A stretch of DNA of 64,000 bases. Origin: Rhodopseudomonas sp. BAL398 (GTDB lineage Bacteria; Pseudomonadota; Alphaproteobacteria; Rhizobiales; Xanthobacteraceae). The notes under the pieces are model-generated. The model worked only from the letters and a program-made list of their open reading frames with translations, had not been told where the DNA came from and made no database searches. Where the stretch lies: NCBI RefSeq assembly GCF_033001325.1, contig NZ_CP133111.1:3038001-3102000 (forward strand). The letters run 5' to 3'. This document shows, in pieces, positions 27,659-36,280 of the stretch (the first letter of the stretch is position 1; every line of letters begins with the position of its first letter). A program made the position numbers and the translations under genes.

Positions 27659-28568
27659 GGAGTTCACGTCCTTGCTCGATCCGGCCTTCCAGCACGGTCT
27701 TTGCGATCAGCGTGACCAGCGCCAGAAGCGCCAGCAGCGACGCCACCGCAAACGCCGCCACCATCTGATATTCGTTATACAGAATCTCGACCAGCAGCGG
27801 CATGGTGTTGGTCTCGCCGCGGATATGGCCCGACACCACCGAGACCGCGCCGAACTCGCCCATCGCCCGCGCGTTGCACAGCAGCACGCCGTAGAGCAGG
27901 CCCCATTTGATGTTCGGCAGCGTCACCTTCCAGAAGGTCTGCCAGAATCCGGCGCCGAGCGAGATCGCGGCCTCCTCCTCCTGCGAGCCCTGCTCCTGCA
28001 TCAGCGGAATCAGCTCGCGCGCCACGAAGGGAAAGGTGACGAAGCTGGTCGCCAGCACGATCGCCGGCATCGCGAACAGGATGTGAATGCCATGCGCCAT
28101 CAGCCAGCCGCCGAAAAAGCCCTGGGCGCCGAACAGCAGCACGAACACCAGGCCGGAAATCACCGGGCTGACCGAGAACGGCAGATCGATCAGGGTGATC
28201 AGCAGCGTCTTGCCGCGAAACTCGAATTTCGCGATCGCCCAGGCCGCCGCGACACCGAACAGCAAATTGAGGCCGACCGAGATCAATGCGGTCGCCAGCG
28301 TCAGCCGGATCGCCGACAGCGCCTCGGCATTCGACAGCGCCGTCAGGTAGAAGCCGATCCCTTTCGAGAAGGCTTCGGCGAACACCAGCAGCAGCGGCAG
28401 CCCGACGAACACCGTCAGGAACGTCACCGCAAGGCCGATGACGATGCCGCGCACCAGCCGTGGCTCGGTGTGGGAATCGCGGTGAGCGCGGCCGGCGATA
28501 TGGTCCGCGGCCTTCGCGGCTCTCGCCGCGGCCGCGCGCGCGCGGGATGCGGTCACGACCATCGTCAT
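27648..28568 (-). CDS. cysW: Sulfate ABC transporter permease CysW
   Basis: Start at 28568 (ATGACG, overlapping the cysT stop) gives 306 aa. It has six transmembrane helices and the permease loop [22 protein letters not shown], plus [20 protein letters not shown] typical of CysW. It pairs with CysT in the inner membrane. The first 40 residues are a hydrophilic Ala/Arg-rich extension. Confidence 0.93.
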
Positions 28569-29407
28569 GTCTCGACCACCGATACGGCGCGGCTTTGCGA
28601 CCAATGTTGCAGCCTGTTGAGCAGGAAGATGATCAGGAACGAGAACACCAGCATAACCACCGCGATCGCGGTGGCGTCGGCATAGCGAAACTCCGACAGC
28701 CGGATGACTATCAAAAGCGGCGCGATCTCCGAGACATTGGGCAAATTGCCGGCGATGAAGATCACCGAACCATATTCGCCGACCGCACGTGCGAACGCCA
28801 GCGCGAAGCCGGTCAGAATCGCCGGCAACAGCGACGGCAAAATGACGCGGGTGATGGTCTGCCAGCGATTGGCGCCGAGGCTTTCGGCGGCCTCCTCGAT
28901 CTCGACGTCAAGATCGATCAGCACCGGCTGCACGGTGCGCACCACGAAGGGAATGCCGATGAACACCATGGCGATGAAGATCCCGAGCGGCGTGAACGCC
29001 ACCTTGATGCCGAGTGCCGCCAGCGGCGCGCCGAGCCAGCCCTTCTGCGCGAACAATGTCGTCAGCGCGATGCCCGCCACCGCGGTCGGCAGCGCGAAGG
29101 GAATATCGACAATGGCGTCGAAGATCCGGCGGCCGGGAAAGCGATAGCGCACCAGCGCCCAGACGATGATCAACCCCGCGACTAGATTGACCAGCGCCGC
29201 CGCGAAAGCCAGGCCGAAGGAAATCCGCAAAGCGTGCAGCGTCCGCCGGCTGGTCAGGATCTCGCCGAATTGCGCCAGGCTGAGTTCGGCGGTCTTGACG
29301 AACAACCCGGCCAGCGGAATCAGGATCAGCAGCGACAGCCACGTCAGCGTGAGCCCCATGGTGAGGCCGAATCCCGGCAGCGCGCTGCGTCTCGATGCTC
29401 CGCTCAC
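28565..29407 (-). CDS. cysT: Sulfate ABC transporter permease CysT
   Basis: GTG at 29407 has GAGGG upstream and gives 280 aa with the start [20 protein letters not shown]. The frame is open further but without family similarity. Features are [41 protein letters not shown] and the cytoplasmic loop [22 protein letters not shown], then [14 protein letters not shown]. It is the CysT (CysU) partner of CysW. Confidence 0.92.
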   Translation of the reverse strand: MSGASRRSALPGFGLTMGLTLTWLSLLILIPLAGLFVKTAELSLAQFGEILTSRRTLHALRISFGLAFAAALVNLVAGLIIVWALVRYRFPGRRIFDAIVDIPFALPTAVAGIALTTLFAQKGWLGAPLAALGIKVAFTPLGIFIAMVFIGIPFVVRTVQPVLIDLDVEIEEAAESLGANRWQTITRVILPSLLPAILTGFALAFARAVGEYGSVIFIAGNLPNVSEIAPLLIVIRLSEFRYADATAIAVVMLVFSFLIIFLLNRLQHWSQSRAVSVVET

Positions 29408-29459
29408 AATGTCCCTCGGTCGATCATCGACGCCGTGCGGCCAAACTCCCGCGTGGCCT

Positions 29460-30464
29460 CTAATCCTTATAGATCTTATCGAACACGCCGCCCTGAGCGA
29501 AATGCTCGCTCTGCGCTTTGGCCCAACCGCCGAATTCCTCGTCGATTGTGAACAGCTCGACCTTGGCAAAGGTATCGGCATATTTAGCGGCAACAGCCGG
29601 GTCGCGCGGCCGGTAGAAATTGCGCGCGGCGATTTCCTGCGCCTGCGGCGTGTACCAATATTGCAGATAGGCCTCCGCGGCCTTTCTGGTGCCTTTGGCG
29701 TCCACCACTTTGTCGATCACCGCGACCGGCGGCTCGGCCAGGATCGACACCGATGGCGCGACGATCTCGAACTGGCCCTTGCCGAATTCCTTGATCGCCA
29801 GAAACGCTTCGTTCTCCCAGGTCAGCAGCACGTCGCCGACGCCGCGCTCGACAAAGGTAACGGTGGCGCCGCGCGCGCCGGTATCGAGGACGGGAACGTT
29901 CTTGTAGATGCTGGCGACGAAATCCCGCGCCCGCTCCTGCGATCCGGATTTCTTCAGCGCATAGCCCCAGGCCGCCAGATAGTTCCAGCGCGCGCCGCCC
30001 GAGGTCTTCGGATTCGGCGTGATCACGCTGATGCCCGGCTTGACCAGATCGTCCCAGTCCTTGATGCCCCTGGGATTGCCCTTGCGCACCAGGAACACGA
30101 TGGTCGAGGTATAGGGCGCGGCGTTCTGCGGCAGTCGCTTCTGCCAGTCCTTATCGATCAGGCCCTTGGCGGCGATGGCGTCGATGTCATAGGCCAGCGC
30201 CAAAGTGACGACGTCGCCCTGCAAGCCGTCGATCACGCTGCGCGCCTGCGAGCCCGAGCCGCCATGCGACTGCTTGATCTCGACGCTATCGCCAGTCTGC
30301 TTTTGATAGGCAGCCGCGAAGGATTTGTTGAATTCTGCATAAAGTTCGCGGGTCGGATCATAGGACACGTTGAGCAGCGACACATCGGCCGCGACGGCGG
30401 AGCCGGCCCAGATCAATCCAGCGAACAAGGTACCGATCAGCACGGGAACAAGACGACGGATCAT
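29460..30464 (-). CDS. sbp: Periplasmic sulfate-binding protein
   Basis: Start at 30464 (GGAG seven bases upstream) gives 334 aa, with a signal peptide ending WAGSAVAAD near residue 23. The Sbp/CysP family signatures [19 protein letters not shown] and [32 protein letters not shown] are present, with later [16 protein letters not shown] and [16 protein letters not shown]. It delivers sulfate to CysTWA. Confidence 0.95.
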   Translation of the reverse strand: MIRRLVPVLIGTLFAGLIWAGSAVAADVSLLNVSYDPTRELYAEFNKSFAAAYQKQTGDSVEIKQSHGGSGSQARSVIDGLQGDVVTLALAYDIDAIAAKGLIDKDWQKRLPQNAAPYTSTIVFLVRKGNPRGIKDWDDLVKPGISVITPNPKTSGGARWNYLAAWGYALKKSGSQERARDFVASIYKNVPVLDTGARGATVTFVERGVGDVLLTWENEAFLAIKEFGKGQFEIVAPSVSILAEPPVAVIDKVVDAKGTRKAAEAYLQYWYTPQAQEIAARNFYRPRDPAVAAKYADTFAKVELFTIDEEFGGWAKAQSEHFAQGGVFDKIYKD

Positions 30465-30587
30465 CTCAATCTCCATTGGCCGGACGACATCATCGTCATC
30501 GACGGCAAGACCTGATAGTTCCCGGAGAAGCGCTTCGAAGTCAACGAAACGCCATTTCAATGTTCGCGTCGTTGCAACAGCTATGTG

Positions 30588-31304
30588 CTACGACATCTTC
30601 ATGGTGTGGATGCCGCATTCCGTCTTGCCCTTGCCGCGCCAGCGACCGGCACGCGACTCTTCATTGCCGTCGGCGCGGCTGGTGCACGGCATGCAGCCGA
30701 CCGAGAGAAAGCCGGACGCCACCAGCGGATGCGGCGGCAGCTTGGCCAGCGCGTAGATCGCCGCGATCTCCTGCGGCGAGACGTTGGCGAAGGGATTGAA
30801 TTTCAATCGCGCGCCATCGGCCTCGACCATCGGGATGTCGGCGCGCAAGCCGCCCTGGAATCGCTTGCGGCCATTGATCCAGCCGCCGAACGGCGCCAGC
30901 GCCCGCGACAGCGGCTCGACCTTGCGGATCGCGCAACATTTGTCCGGATCGGAGAACCACAGCTCGCGTGAAGGATCGTCGCGGTTCAGATTCTCGTCGA
31001 GCGGCTTGATCGAGCGGACGTCGGTGAGGCCGAGCGTCGCGATCAGAGTATCGCGATAGGCCAGCGTTTCGTCGAACAGCCAGCCGGTATCGAGAAAGAT
31101 CACCGGGATCGCCGGATCGACGTCGGCCATCACTTTCAACAGCGCCGCGGATTCGGTGCCGAAAGACGACACCAGCGCCAGCCTGTCGCGGCCGAGATGG
31201 CGCAAGGCCGCTTCGATCACGTCCGCGGGCGAGGCCTCGCGCAAGACGCCGTCGAGCTCGCGTGCGTTGAGCTGCTGCGGCGACGGCTGGGCTAATTCGC
31301 TCAT
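30588..31304 (-). CDS. cysH: Assimilatory adenylyl-sulfate (APS) reductase
   Basis: The 238-aa PAPS/APS reductase has LALVSSFGTESAALLKV and IPVIFLDTGWLFDETLAYRD. The cysteine pairs KCCAIRK and GCMPCT show that it carries a [4Fe-4S] cluster, typical of enzymes that use APS directly. The catalytic cysteine is in KGKTECGIH near the C-terminus. Thioredoxin is the expected donor. The stop of DUF934 overlaps its start. Confidence 0.93.
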   Translation of the reverse strand: MSELAQPSPQQLNARELDGVLREASPADVIEAALRHLGRDRLALVSSFGTESAALLKVMADVDPAIPVIFLDTGWLFDETLAYRDTLIATLGLTDVRSIKPLDENLNRDDPSRELWFSDPDKCCAIRKVEPLSRALAPFGGWINGRKRFQGGLRADIPMVEADGARLKFNPFANVSPQEIAAIYALAKLPPHPLVASGFLSVGCMPCTSRADGNEESRAGRWRGKGKTECGIHTMKMS

Positions 31305-31816
31305 GACGTCGCACTCTCGGCCAGACGCAACCGCAAGCGGCGGTCGCGCGCGGTGAGGCGTCCTTCGCCGGTCGGCTGATAGAATGTGGTGTAGCGCTGC
31401 GTCGCTTCGGCAAACGCCGCCGCGTCGCTGTCCTTGCTGACCTCGAAGGCATCGAAGCCATTGCGCAGCAGGAAGGTGAACTGATCGCGCAGCACCTGCC
31501 CGGTGGCGCGCAGCTCGCCGCGATAGTTGAAGCGCTCGCGCAGCAGCCGGGCCTGGCTGTGGGCGCGGCCGTCGCGGAAGCTTGGAAATACCAGCGCCAC
31601 CATAGCGAGGCGATCGAGATATGGCACGAGGTCGGCGACGTCGCGGTTGTTGGGCCAGATCACCCCGACCGGGCTGTTGCGCTGGATCAGCGCCTCGGCA
31701 TTGCCGAGAAACCGGGCGGCGGAGATCAGCACCGCGCCTTCGGGCGGCAGTTCGTCCTCGTCGGCAAGATGCACGAAGGCGTCGCTGACGATCTGTCCGT
31801 TGTTAACGAGTGGCAT
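31301..31816 (-). CDS. DUF934 protein of the sulfite reduction operon
   Basis: Start at 31816 gives 171 aa. The conserved DUF934 segment is VGVIWPNNRDVADLVPYLDRLAMVALVFPSFRDGRAHSQARLLRER, followed by ATGQVLRDQFTFLLRNGFDAFE. The family is linked to cysI/cysH in many Proteobacteria; its exact role is not established. It overlaps cysI upstream by 14 bp and cysH downstream by 4 bp, which indicates tight coupling. Confidence 0.9.
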   Translation of the reverse strand: MPLVNNGQIVSDAFVHLADEDELPPEGAVLISAARFLGNAEALIQRNSPVGVIWPNNRDVADLVPYLDRLAMVALVFPSFRDGRAHSQARLLRERFNYRGELRATGQVLRDQFTFLLRNGFDAFEVSKDSDAAAFAEATQRYTTFYQPTGEGRLTARDRRLRLRLAESATS

Positions 31817-33458
31817 AGACGCGCTCCTTGAAAGGCTCGAGGCCGAGGCGCTTGACGGCATCGACGAATAACTCGTCGGGCCGGGCGCGCAAGGCAAGAT
31901 AGGCCTCGACAATATCCTCGACCACGTCGGCGACGTCCGCATAGGGCACCGCCGGCCCGATCAATTCGCCGACCACGGCCTGCTCGTCGGCGCGGCCGCC
32001 AATGGTGATCTGATAGAATTCCTCGCCATTTTTCTCGACGCCCAAGATCCCGATATGGCCGACATGATGATGGCCGCAGGCATTGATGCAGCCGGAAATA
32101 TTGACATGGAGCCGGCCGATCATGTTGGCCGTCTCGTGATTGGAAAAACGCCTGGTCAATTCCTGCGCGATCGGGATCGAGCGGGTATTGGCCAGCGAGC
32201 AATAATCCAGCCCCGGGCAGGCGATGATGTCGGTGACCAGATTGACGTTCGGGGTGGCGAGGTGGAGTCGGTCGAGCGCCCGCCACAGCACCGGCAGATC
32301 GCGCCTGGCGACATGGGGCAGCACCAGGTTCTGCTCATGGCCGACGCGGATTTCGCCGAACGAATATCGCTCGGACAGATCGGCGATGCCGTCCATCTGG
32401 TCAGCCGTGGCGTCGCCCGGCGCCCCGCCGATCGGCTTCAGCGACAGCGTGACGATGGCGTAGCCGGGCTGCTTGTGGGGGGCGACCGAATTGGCGTGCC
32501 AGGCCGCAAAGCGCGGATCGCTTGCAGCCTGCTTCACCTCGTCCGTATCGTCGGGGAGATTTTCATAGGCCGGATAGCGGAAGCGCGAGCGGATATCGGC
32601 GACCGAAGCGTCGTCGAGCGCCAGCGCGCCATCGCGCATCTGCAGCCATTCGGCCTCGACTTCCTGGGCGAATTTCTCGATGCCCAGTTCATGCACCAGG
32701 ATCTTGATCCGCGCCTTGTAGATATTGTCGCGGCGGCCATACTGATTATAGACCCGCAGGATCGCCTCGACATAGCTCAACAGGTCGCGGCCCGGCACGA
32801 ACGGCTTGATGGTCTTGCCGATGAACGGGGTGCGGCCGAGGCCGCCGCCGACCAGCACCTCGAAGCCGGTCTCGCCCGCGTCATTGCGATGCAGCCGCAG
32901 CCCGATATCGTGCACCTTGATGGCAGCACGATCGTGGTCGGACGCCGTGATGGCGAATTTGAACTTGCGCGGCAGAAACGAGAATTCCGGATGCAGCGTC
33001 GAATATTGCCGCAGCAATTCGGCCCAGATCCGCGGGTCCTCGATCTCGCCCGGCGCGACGCCGGCCCATTGATCGGCGGTGATACTGCGGGTGCAATTGC
33101 CCGAGGTCTGCATCGCGTGAATATCGACCTCGGCGAGTTCGGCCAAAGCGTCGGGCAGATCGGCGAGCTTGATCCAGTTGAACTGGATGTTCTGCCGCGT
33201 GGTGAAATGGCCGTAGCCGCGATCATATTTGCGCGCCACATGCGCGAGCCTGCGCATCTGCGCCGCCGACAGCGTGCCATAGGGGATAGCGACCCGGAAC
33301 ATATAGGCGTGCAACTGCAGATAGACGCCGTTCATCAGCCGGATCATCTTGAACTCGTCTTCCGAGAGTTCTCCGGACAGCCTGCGCTTGACCTGATCGC
33401 GAAATTCGGCGACGCGCTCGTTGATCAAGGTGCGGTCGATCTCGTCATAAGCATACAT
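31803..33458 (-). CDS. cysI: Sulfite reductase hemoprotein (CysI/NirA-type)
   Basis: Start at 33458 gives 551 aa. The paired ferredoxin-like domains of nitrite/sulfite reductases are visible, with MRRLAHVARKYDRGYGHFTTRQNIQFNW, RSITADQW and the siroheme/[4Fe-4S] cysteines in CPGLDYCSLANTRS (C-x5-C) and SGCINACGHHHVG (C-x3-C). It reduces sulfite to sulfide. The neighbourhood of cysH and cysG supports sulfite over nitrite. No CysJ flavoprotein is in the window, so ferredoxin or another donor is likely. Confidence 0.93.
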   Translation of the reverse strand: MYAYDEIDRTLINERVAEFRDQVKRRLSGELSEDEFKMIRLMNGVYLQLHAYMFRVAIPYGTLSAAQMRRLAHVARKYDRGYGHFTTRQNIQFNWIKLADLPDALAELAEVDIHAMQTSGNCTRSITADQWAGVAPGEIEDPRIWAELLRQYSTLHPEFSFLPRKFKFAITASDHDRAAIKVHDIGLRLHRNDAGETGFEVLVGGGLGRTPFIGKTIKPFVPGRDLLSYVEAILRVYNQYGRRDNIYKARIKILVHELGIEKFAQEVEAEWLQMRDGALALDDASVADIRSRFRYPAYENLPDDTDEVKQAASDPRFAAWHANSVAPHKQPGYAIVTLSLKPIGGAPGDATADQMDGIADLSERYSFGEIRVGHEQNLVLPHVARRDLPVLWRALDRLHLATPNVNLVTDIIACPGLDYCSLANTRSIPIAQELTRRFSNHETANMIGRLHVNISGCINACGHHHVGHIGILGVEKNGEEFYQITIGGRADEQAVVGELIGPAVPYADVADVVEDIVEAYLALRARPDELFVDAVKRLGLEPFKERVYATR

Positions 33459-33480
33459 GGAAGAAGCCTTATTGTGAGCT

Positions 33481-33795
33481 TTACGGCTGCGGCGGCAGCG
33501 CGATGGTGACGCCCTGGCGGCGGATCTGTTCGCGCAGATTGCCGGGCACGATCGCGCCGGCCGCGTCGAGCACGACCGGCGCGATATAGGGGCCGATCGC
33601 GCCGACATCGTCGGCGGCGGCTTCCGCCAGCAAGGCGCGGGCGCCTGGCGCATCGCGCACGATCGCCGCATCGGCCAGATCGGTCGACCAGTCGCGGGAT
33701 TCGGTGCGGTAGATCACCACGCCGTCCCAGGTCCGGTTCGCGGTCACCACCGAGGGTCCGGTGATCTTGATTTTTTGTTGCAGTGGAGAAGTCAT
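33481..33795 (-). CDS. DUF2849 protein of the sulfite reduction operon
   Basis: The 104-aa protein (VVTANRTWDGVVIYRTESRDWSTDLADAA) matches DUF2849, a small alphaproteobacterial family usually found between cysG and cysI. Its activity is unknown. Its start overlaps the cysG stop (ATGA), and 22 bp separate it from cysI. Confidence 0.87.
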   Translation of the reverse strand: MTSPLQQKIKITGPSVVTANRTWDGVVIYRTESRDWSTDLADAAIVRDAPGARALLAEAAADDVGAIGPYIAPVVLDAAGAIVPGNLREQIRRQGVTIALPPQP

Positions 33796-35225
33796 TCGGC
33801 GGCCACCTGATACTGTGCAGCGAGTTGTTGCAGTTGAGCGGCGCGCCACGGCGCGGAATGCGCCACCACGTCGCCGATGATGAGAATTGCCGGGCCGGAG
33901 CCGACCTCGTCGACCAAAGCCGGCAATTCGTCCAGCGTGCCGACCGCGGCCTGGGCGTCCGGTCGCGTCGCCCGCGCGAACACGCCGACCGGGGTCTGCG
34001 GCGACCGACCCGCCTTGAGCAGGCCGGCTAGCACTGCCGGCGCGGCGCTCATCCCCATATAGACCACCACCGTCATCTTGGCGTCAGTCAGCGTCGACCA
34101 GTCGACATTGTCGGCGTCGTTCGCCTTATGAGCGGTAAGAAACGTGATGCGCAGCGCCTCGTGGCGATAGGTCAGCGGCACCTCGAATTGCGCCGCGACG
34201 CCAAGCCCGGCGCTGATGCCGGGAACGACCGAATAGGCCACGCCAGCTTGGCGCAGTGCTTCGACCTCCTCGCCGCCGCGGCCGAACACGAAAGGATCGC
34301 CGCCCTTCAGCCGCACCGCGCGCTGGCCGGCCTGCGCCGCCTCGATCAGCAGCCGATTGATGGCGTCCTGGCCGATGCCCGGCTGCCCGACGCGACGGCC
34401 GACCGGCACGCGTGACGCATCGCGGCGAATGCGGTCGAGAATCTCCGGCGTCACCAGCTCGTCGTAAAACACCACGTCGGCGTCCTGCAGCGCGCGCAAC
34501 GCCTTGATGGTCAGCAGATCCGGATCGCCCGGCCCGGCGCCGACCAAAGTGACGCTGCCCTCGCCGCCCGGAATCTGCGCGCCCGCATAGGCGGAGGGAT
34601 CGCTGATCGTCGTCAATTCGCGTTCCGCCTCGGTCACGCGACCGGCCAGCACCAAAGCGCCGATCGGGCCATCGACGATCCGCTCCCAGAACCGGCGGCG
34701 CAGCGCAAAGGCCGAAATCCGTCCATTGAAGCTCTTGCGAAACCGCCCGATGAAATGCGCCAGATCGCCAATCCGGGCCGGCAGCAGCGCCTCGATCTGT
34801 TCGCGGATGCGCCGCGCCACCACCGGCGACGTCCCGCCGGTGCCGATCGCCACCACGACATCGCCGCGATCGACGATCGCCGGGAAGATGAAACTGGAAT
34901 GCTGCAGATCGTCCATCACATTGACCGGCAGCCCGACCGCGCGCGCCCGCGCCGCCATCGCCGGCCCGAGATCGCCGGCGCCGGCGCATAGCACCGCCAC
35001 CACGCCGGTCAGATCGGCGGTCAAAGGATCGCCCTCGCCGTGCTGGATCCGCGCCGCCGCCTCCGGCGACACGCCGCCGAGCTGGTAATCGCCATCGATC
35101 GCGTACCAGCTAATGCGCGCGCCGGCCGACAGCAGCAGCCGCAGCTTGGCCCGCACCAGCTCGCCGCCACCGACCAACAGGATCGGCCCGATGCGCAGAT
35201 CGAGAAACACCGGCAGATATCGCAT
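33792..35225 (-). CDS. cysG: Siroheme synthase (CysG)
   Basis: The 477-aa trifunctional enzyme makes siroheme for CysI. The N-terminal dehydrogenase/ferrochelatase domain starts PVFLDLRIGPILLVGGGELV and has FIFPAIVDRGDVVVAIGTGG. The C-terminal uroporphyrinogen III methyltransferase has VTLVGAGPGDPDLLTIKALRAL, VVFYDELV, RLKGGDPFVFGRGGEE and VVPGISAGLGVAAQ. First gene of the minus-strand operon cysG-DUF2849-cysI-DUF934-cysH. Confidence 0.95.
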   Translation of the reverse strand: MRYLPVFLDLRIGPILLVGGGELVRAKLRLLLSAGARISWYAIDGDYQLGGVSPEAAARIQHGEGDPLTADLTGVVAVLCAGAGDLGPAMAARARAVGLPVNVMDDLQHSSFIFPAIVDRGDVVVAIGTGGTSPVVARRIREQIEALLPARIGDLAHFIGRFRKSFNGRISAFALRRRFWERIVDGPIGALVLAGRVTEAERELTTISDPSAYAGAQIPGGEGSVTLVGAGPGDPDLLTIKALRALQDADVVFYDELVTPEILDRIRRDASRVPVGRRVGQPGIGQDAINRLLIEAAQAGQRAVRLKGGDPFVFGRGGEEVEALRQAGVAYSVVPGISAGLGVAAQFEVPLTYRHEALRITFLTAHKANDADNVDWSTLTDAKMTVVVYMGMSAAPAVLAGLLKAGRSPQTPVGVFARATRPDAQAAVGTLDELPALVDEVGSGPAILIIGDVVAHSAPWRAAQLQQLAAQYQVAAE

Positions 35226-35368
35226 GGGCTACTCCGCTCCCAGAACTTTGGGTTGACTAGAATTATTTTCTATATATCTCTCTTGCAAGCACTTCAAAGA
35301 GAAATTTATTTCTTCTCTGCGATGATGCAACGGTGGAAGTTTTTGCCCTCAAACCGCAAGCGCATGAC
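35226..35368. promoter_or_regulatory. AT-rich divergent promoter region of the cys genes
   Basis: The gap between cysG (minus) and cysD (plus) is markedly AT-rich for this genome, with GAATTATTTTCTATATATC at 35260-35278 and an imperfect dyad AGAGAAA/TTTCTTCTCT near 35298-35318. Both sides encode sulfate assimilation. A shared regulator (CysB-like or other) could act here, but no known box was recognised. Confidence 0.55.
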
Positions 35369-36280
35369 ATGAACCTTCTCAGCACCGATCATCGCGGCCA
35401 GCCATTGCACCACGACGACAATGTTTCGGACCGATCCGGGCCGCCGCTCCGGGAGTTTTCCCGGGCGCCATTGTCACCGCCGGGGATGGATCATCTCGAC
35501 GCGCTGGAAGCACAGAGCATCTACATCTTCCGCGAAGGCTTCGCCCGGCTGAAGAAGCTGGCGCTGCTGTGGTCGCTCGGCAAAGACTCCAATGTGATGA
35601 TCTGGCTGGCGCGCAAGGCGTTTTTCGGCCGGGTGCCGTTCCCCGCGCTACATGTCGATACCGGCAAGAAATTCGCCGAGATGTATGCGTTCCGCGATCA
35701 ATACGCCAAAGAGTGGGAGCTCGACCTCAAGGTCGATTATTGCCCGCCGCTCGAGACCATCGATCCGACGTTGCCGCCCGCCGCGCGCTCCGCCGCGCGA
35801 AAAACCGAAGGGCTGAAACTGGCGCTGGCCAAATACGGCTTCGACGGCTTGATCGCCGGAATTCGCCGCGACGAGGAAGCCACCCGCGCCAAGGAGCGGG
35901 TGTTCTCGCCGCGCGGGCTCGAGGGTGGATGGGACGTCCGCGACCAGCCGCCGGAATTCTGGGACCAGTTCAATGCCTCGCCGCCGCCCGGCGCGCATTT
36001 GCGGATTCATCCGATCCTGCATTGGACCGAGGCCGATATCTGGGCCTACACCAAGCGCGAAAACATCCCGATCATTCCTCTGTATCTGGCCAAGGACGGC
36101 AAGCGCTATCGCTCGCTCGGCGATTCCGACATCACCAACCCGGTGGCGTCGCAGGCCGCCACGATCGACGACATCCTGATCGAACTCGACAGCACCAAGG
36201 TTCCGGAGCGCGCCGGCCGCGCGCTCGACCACGAGACCGAGGACGCCTTCGAGCGGCTGCGCGTCGCCGGCTATCTGTAA
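35369..36280 (+). CDS. cysD: Sulfate adenylyltransferase small subunit (CysD)
   Basis: The start is uncertain: ATG at 35369 (303 aa) is chosen, and GTG at 35333 would add 12 residues. The PAPS_reduct/ATP-pyrophosphatase domain shows LEAQSIYIFREGFARLKKLALLWSLGKDSNVMIWLARKAF, HVDTGKKFAEMYAFRD, GIRRDEEATRAKERVFS and PLYLAKDGKRYRSLGDSD. It adenylates sulfate to APS with the GTPase CysN. Its TAA overlaps the next start (TAATG). Confidence 0.93.
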   Translation: MNLLSTDHRGQPLHHDDNVSDRSGPPLREFSRAPLSPPGMDHLDALEAQSIYIFREGFARLKKLALLWSLGKDSNVMIWLARKAFFGRVPFPALHVDTGKKFAEMYAFRDQYAKEWELDLKVDYCPPLETIDPTLPPAARSAARKTEGLKLALAKYGFDGLIAGIRRDEEATRAKERVFSPRGLEGGWDVRDQPPEFWDQFNASPPPGAHLRIHPILHWTEADIWAYTKRENIPIIPLYLAKDGKRYRSLGDSDITNPVASQAATIDDILIELDSTKVPERAGRALDHETEDAFERLRVAGYL

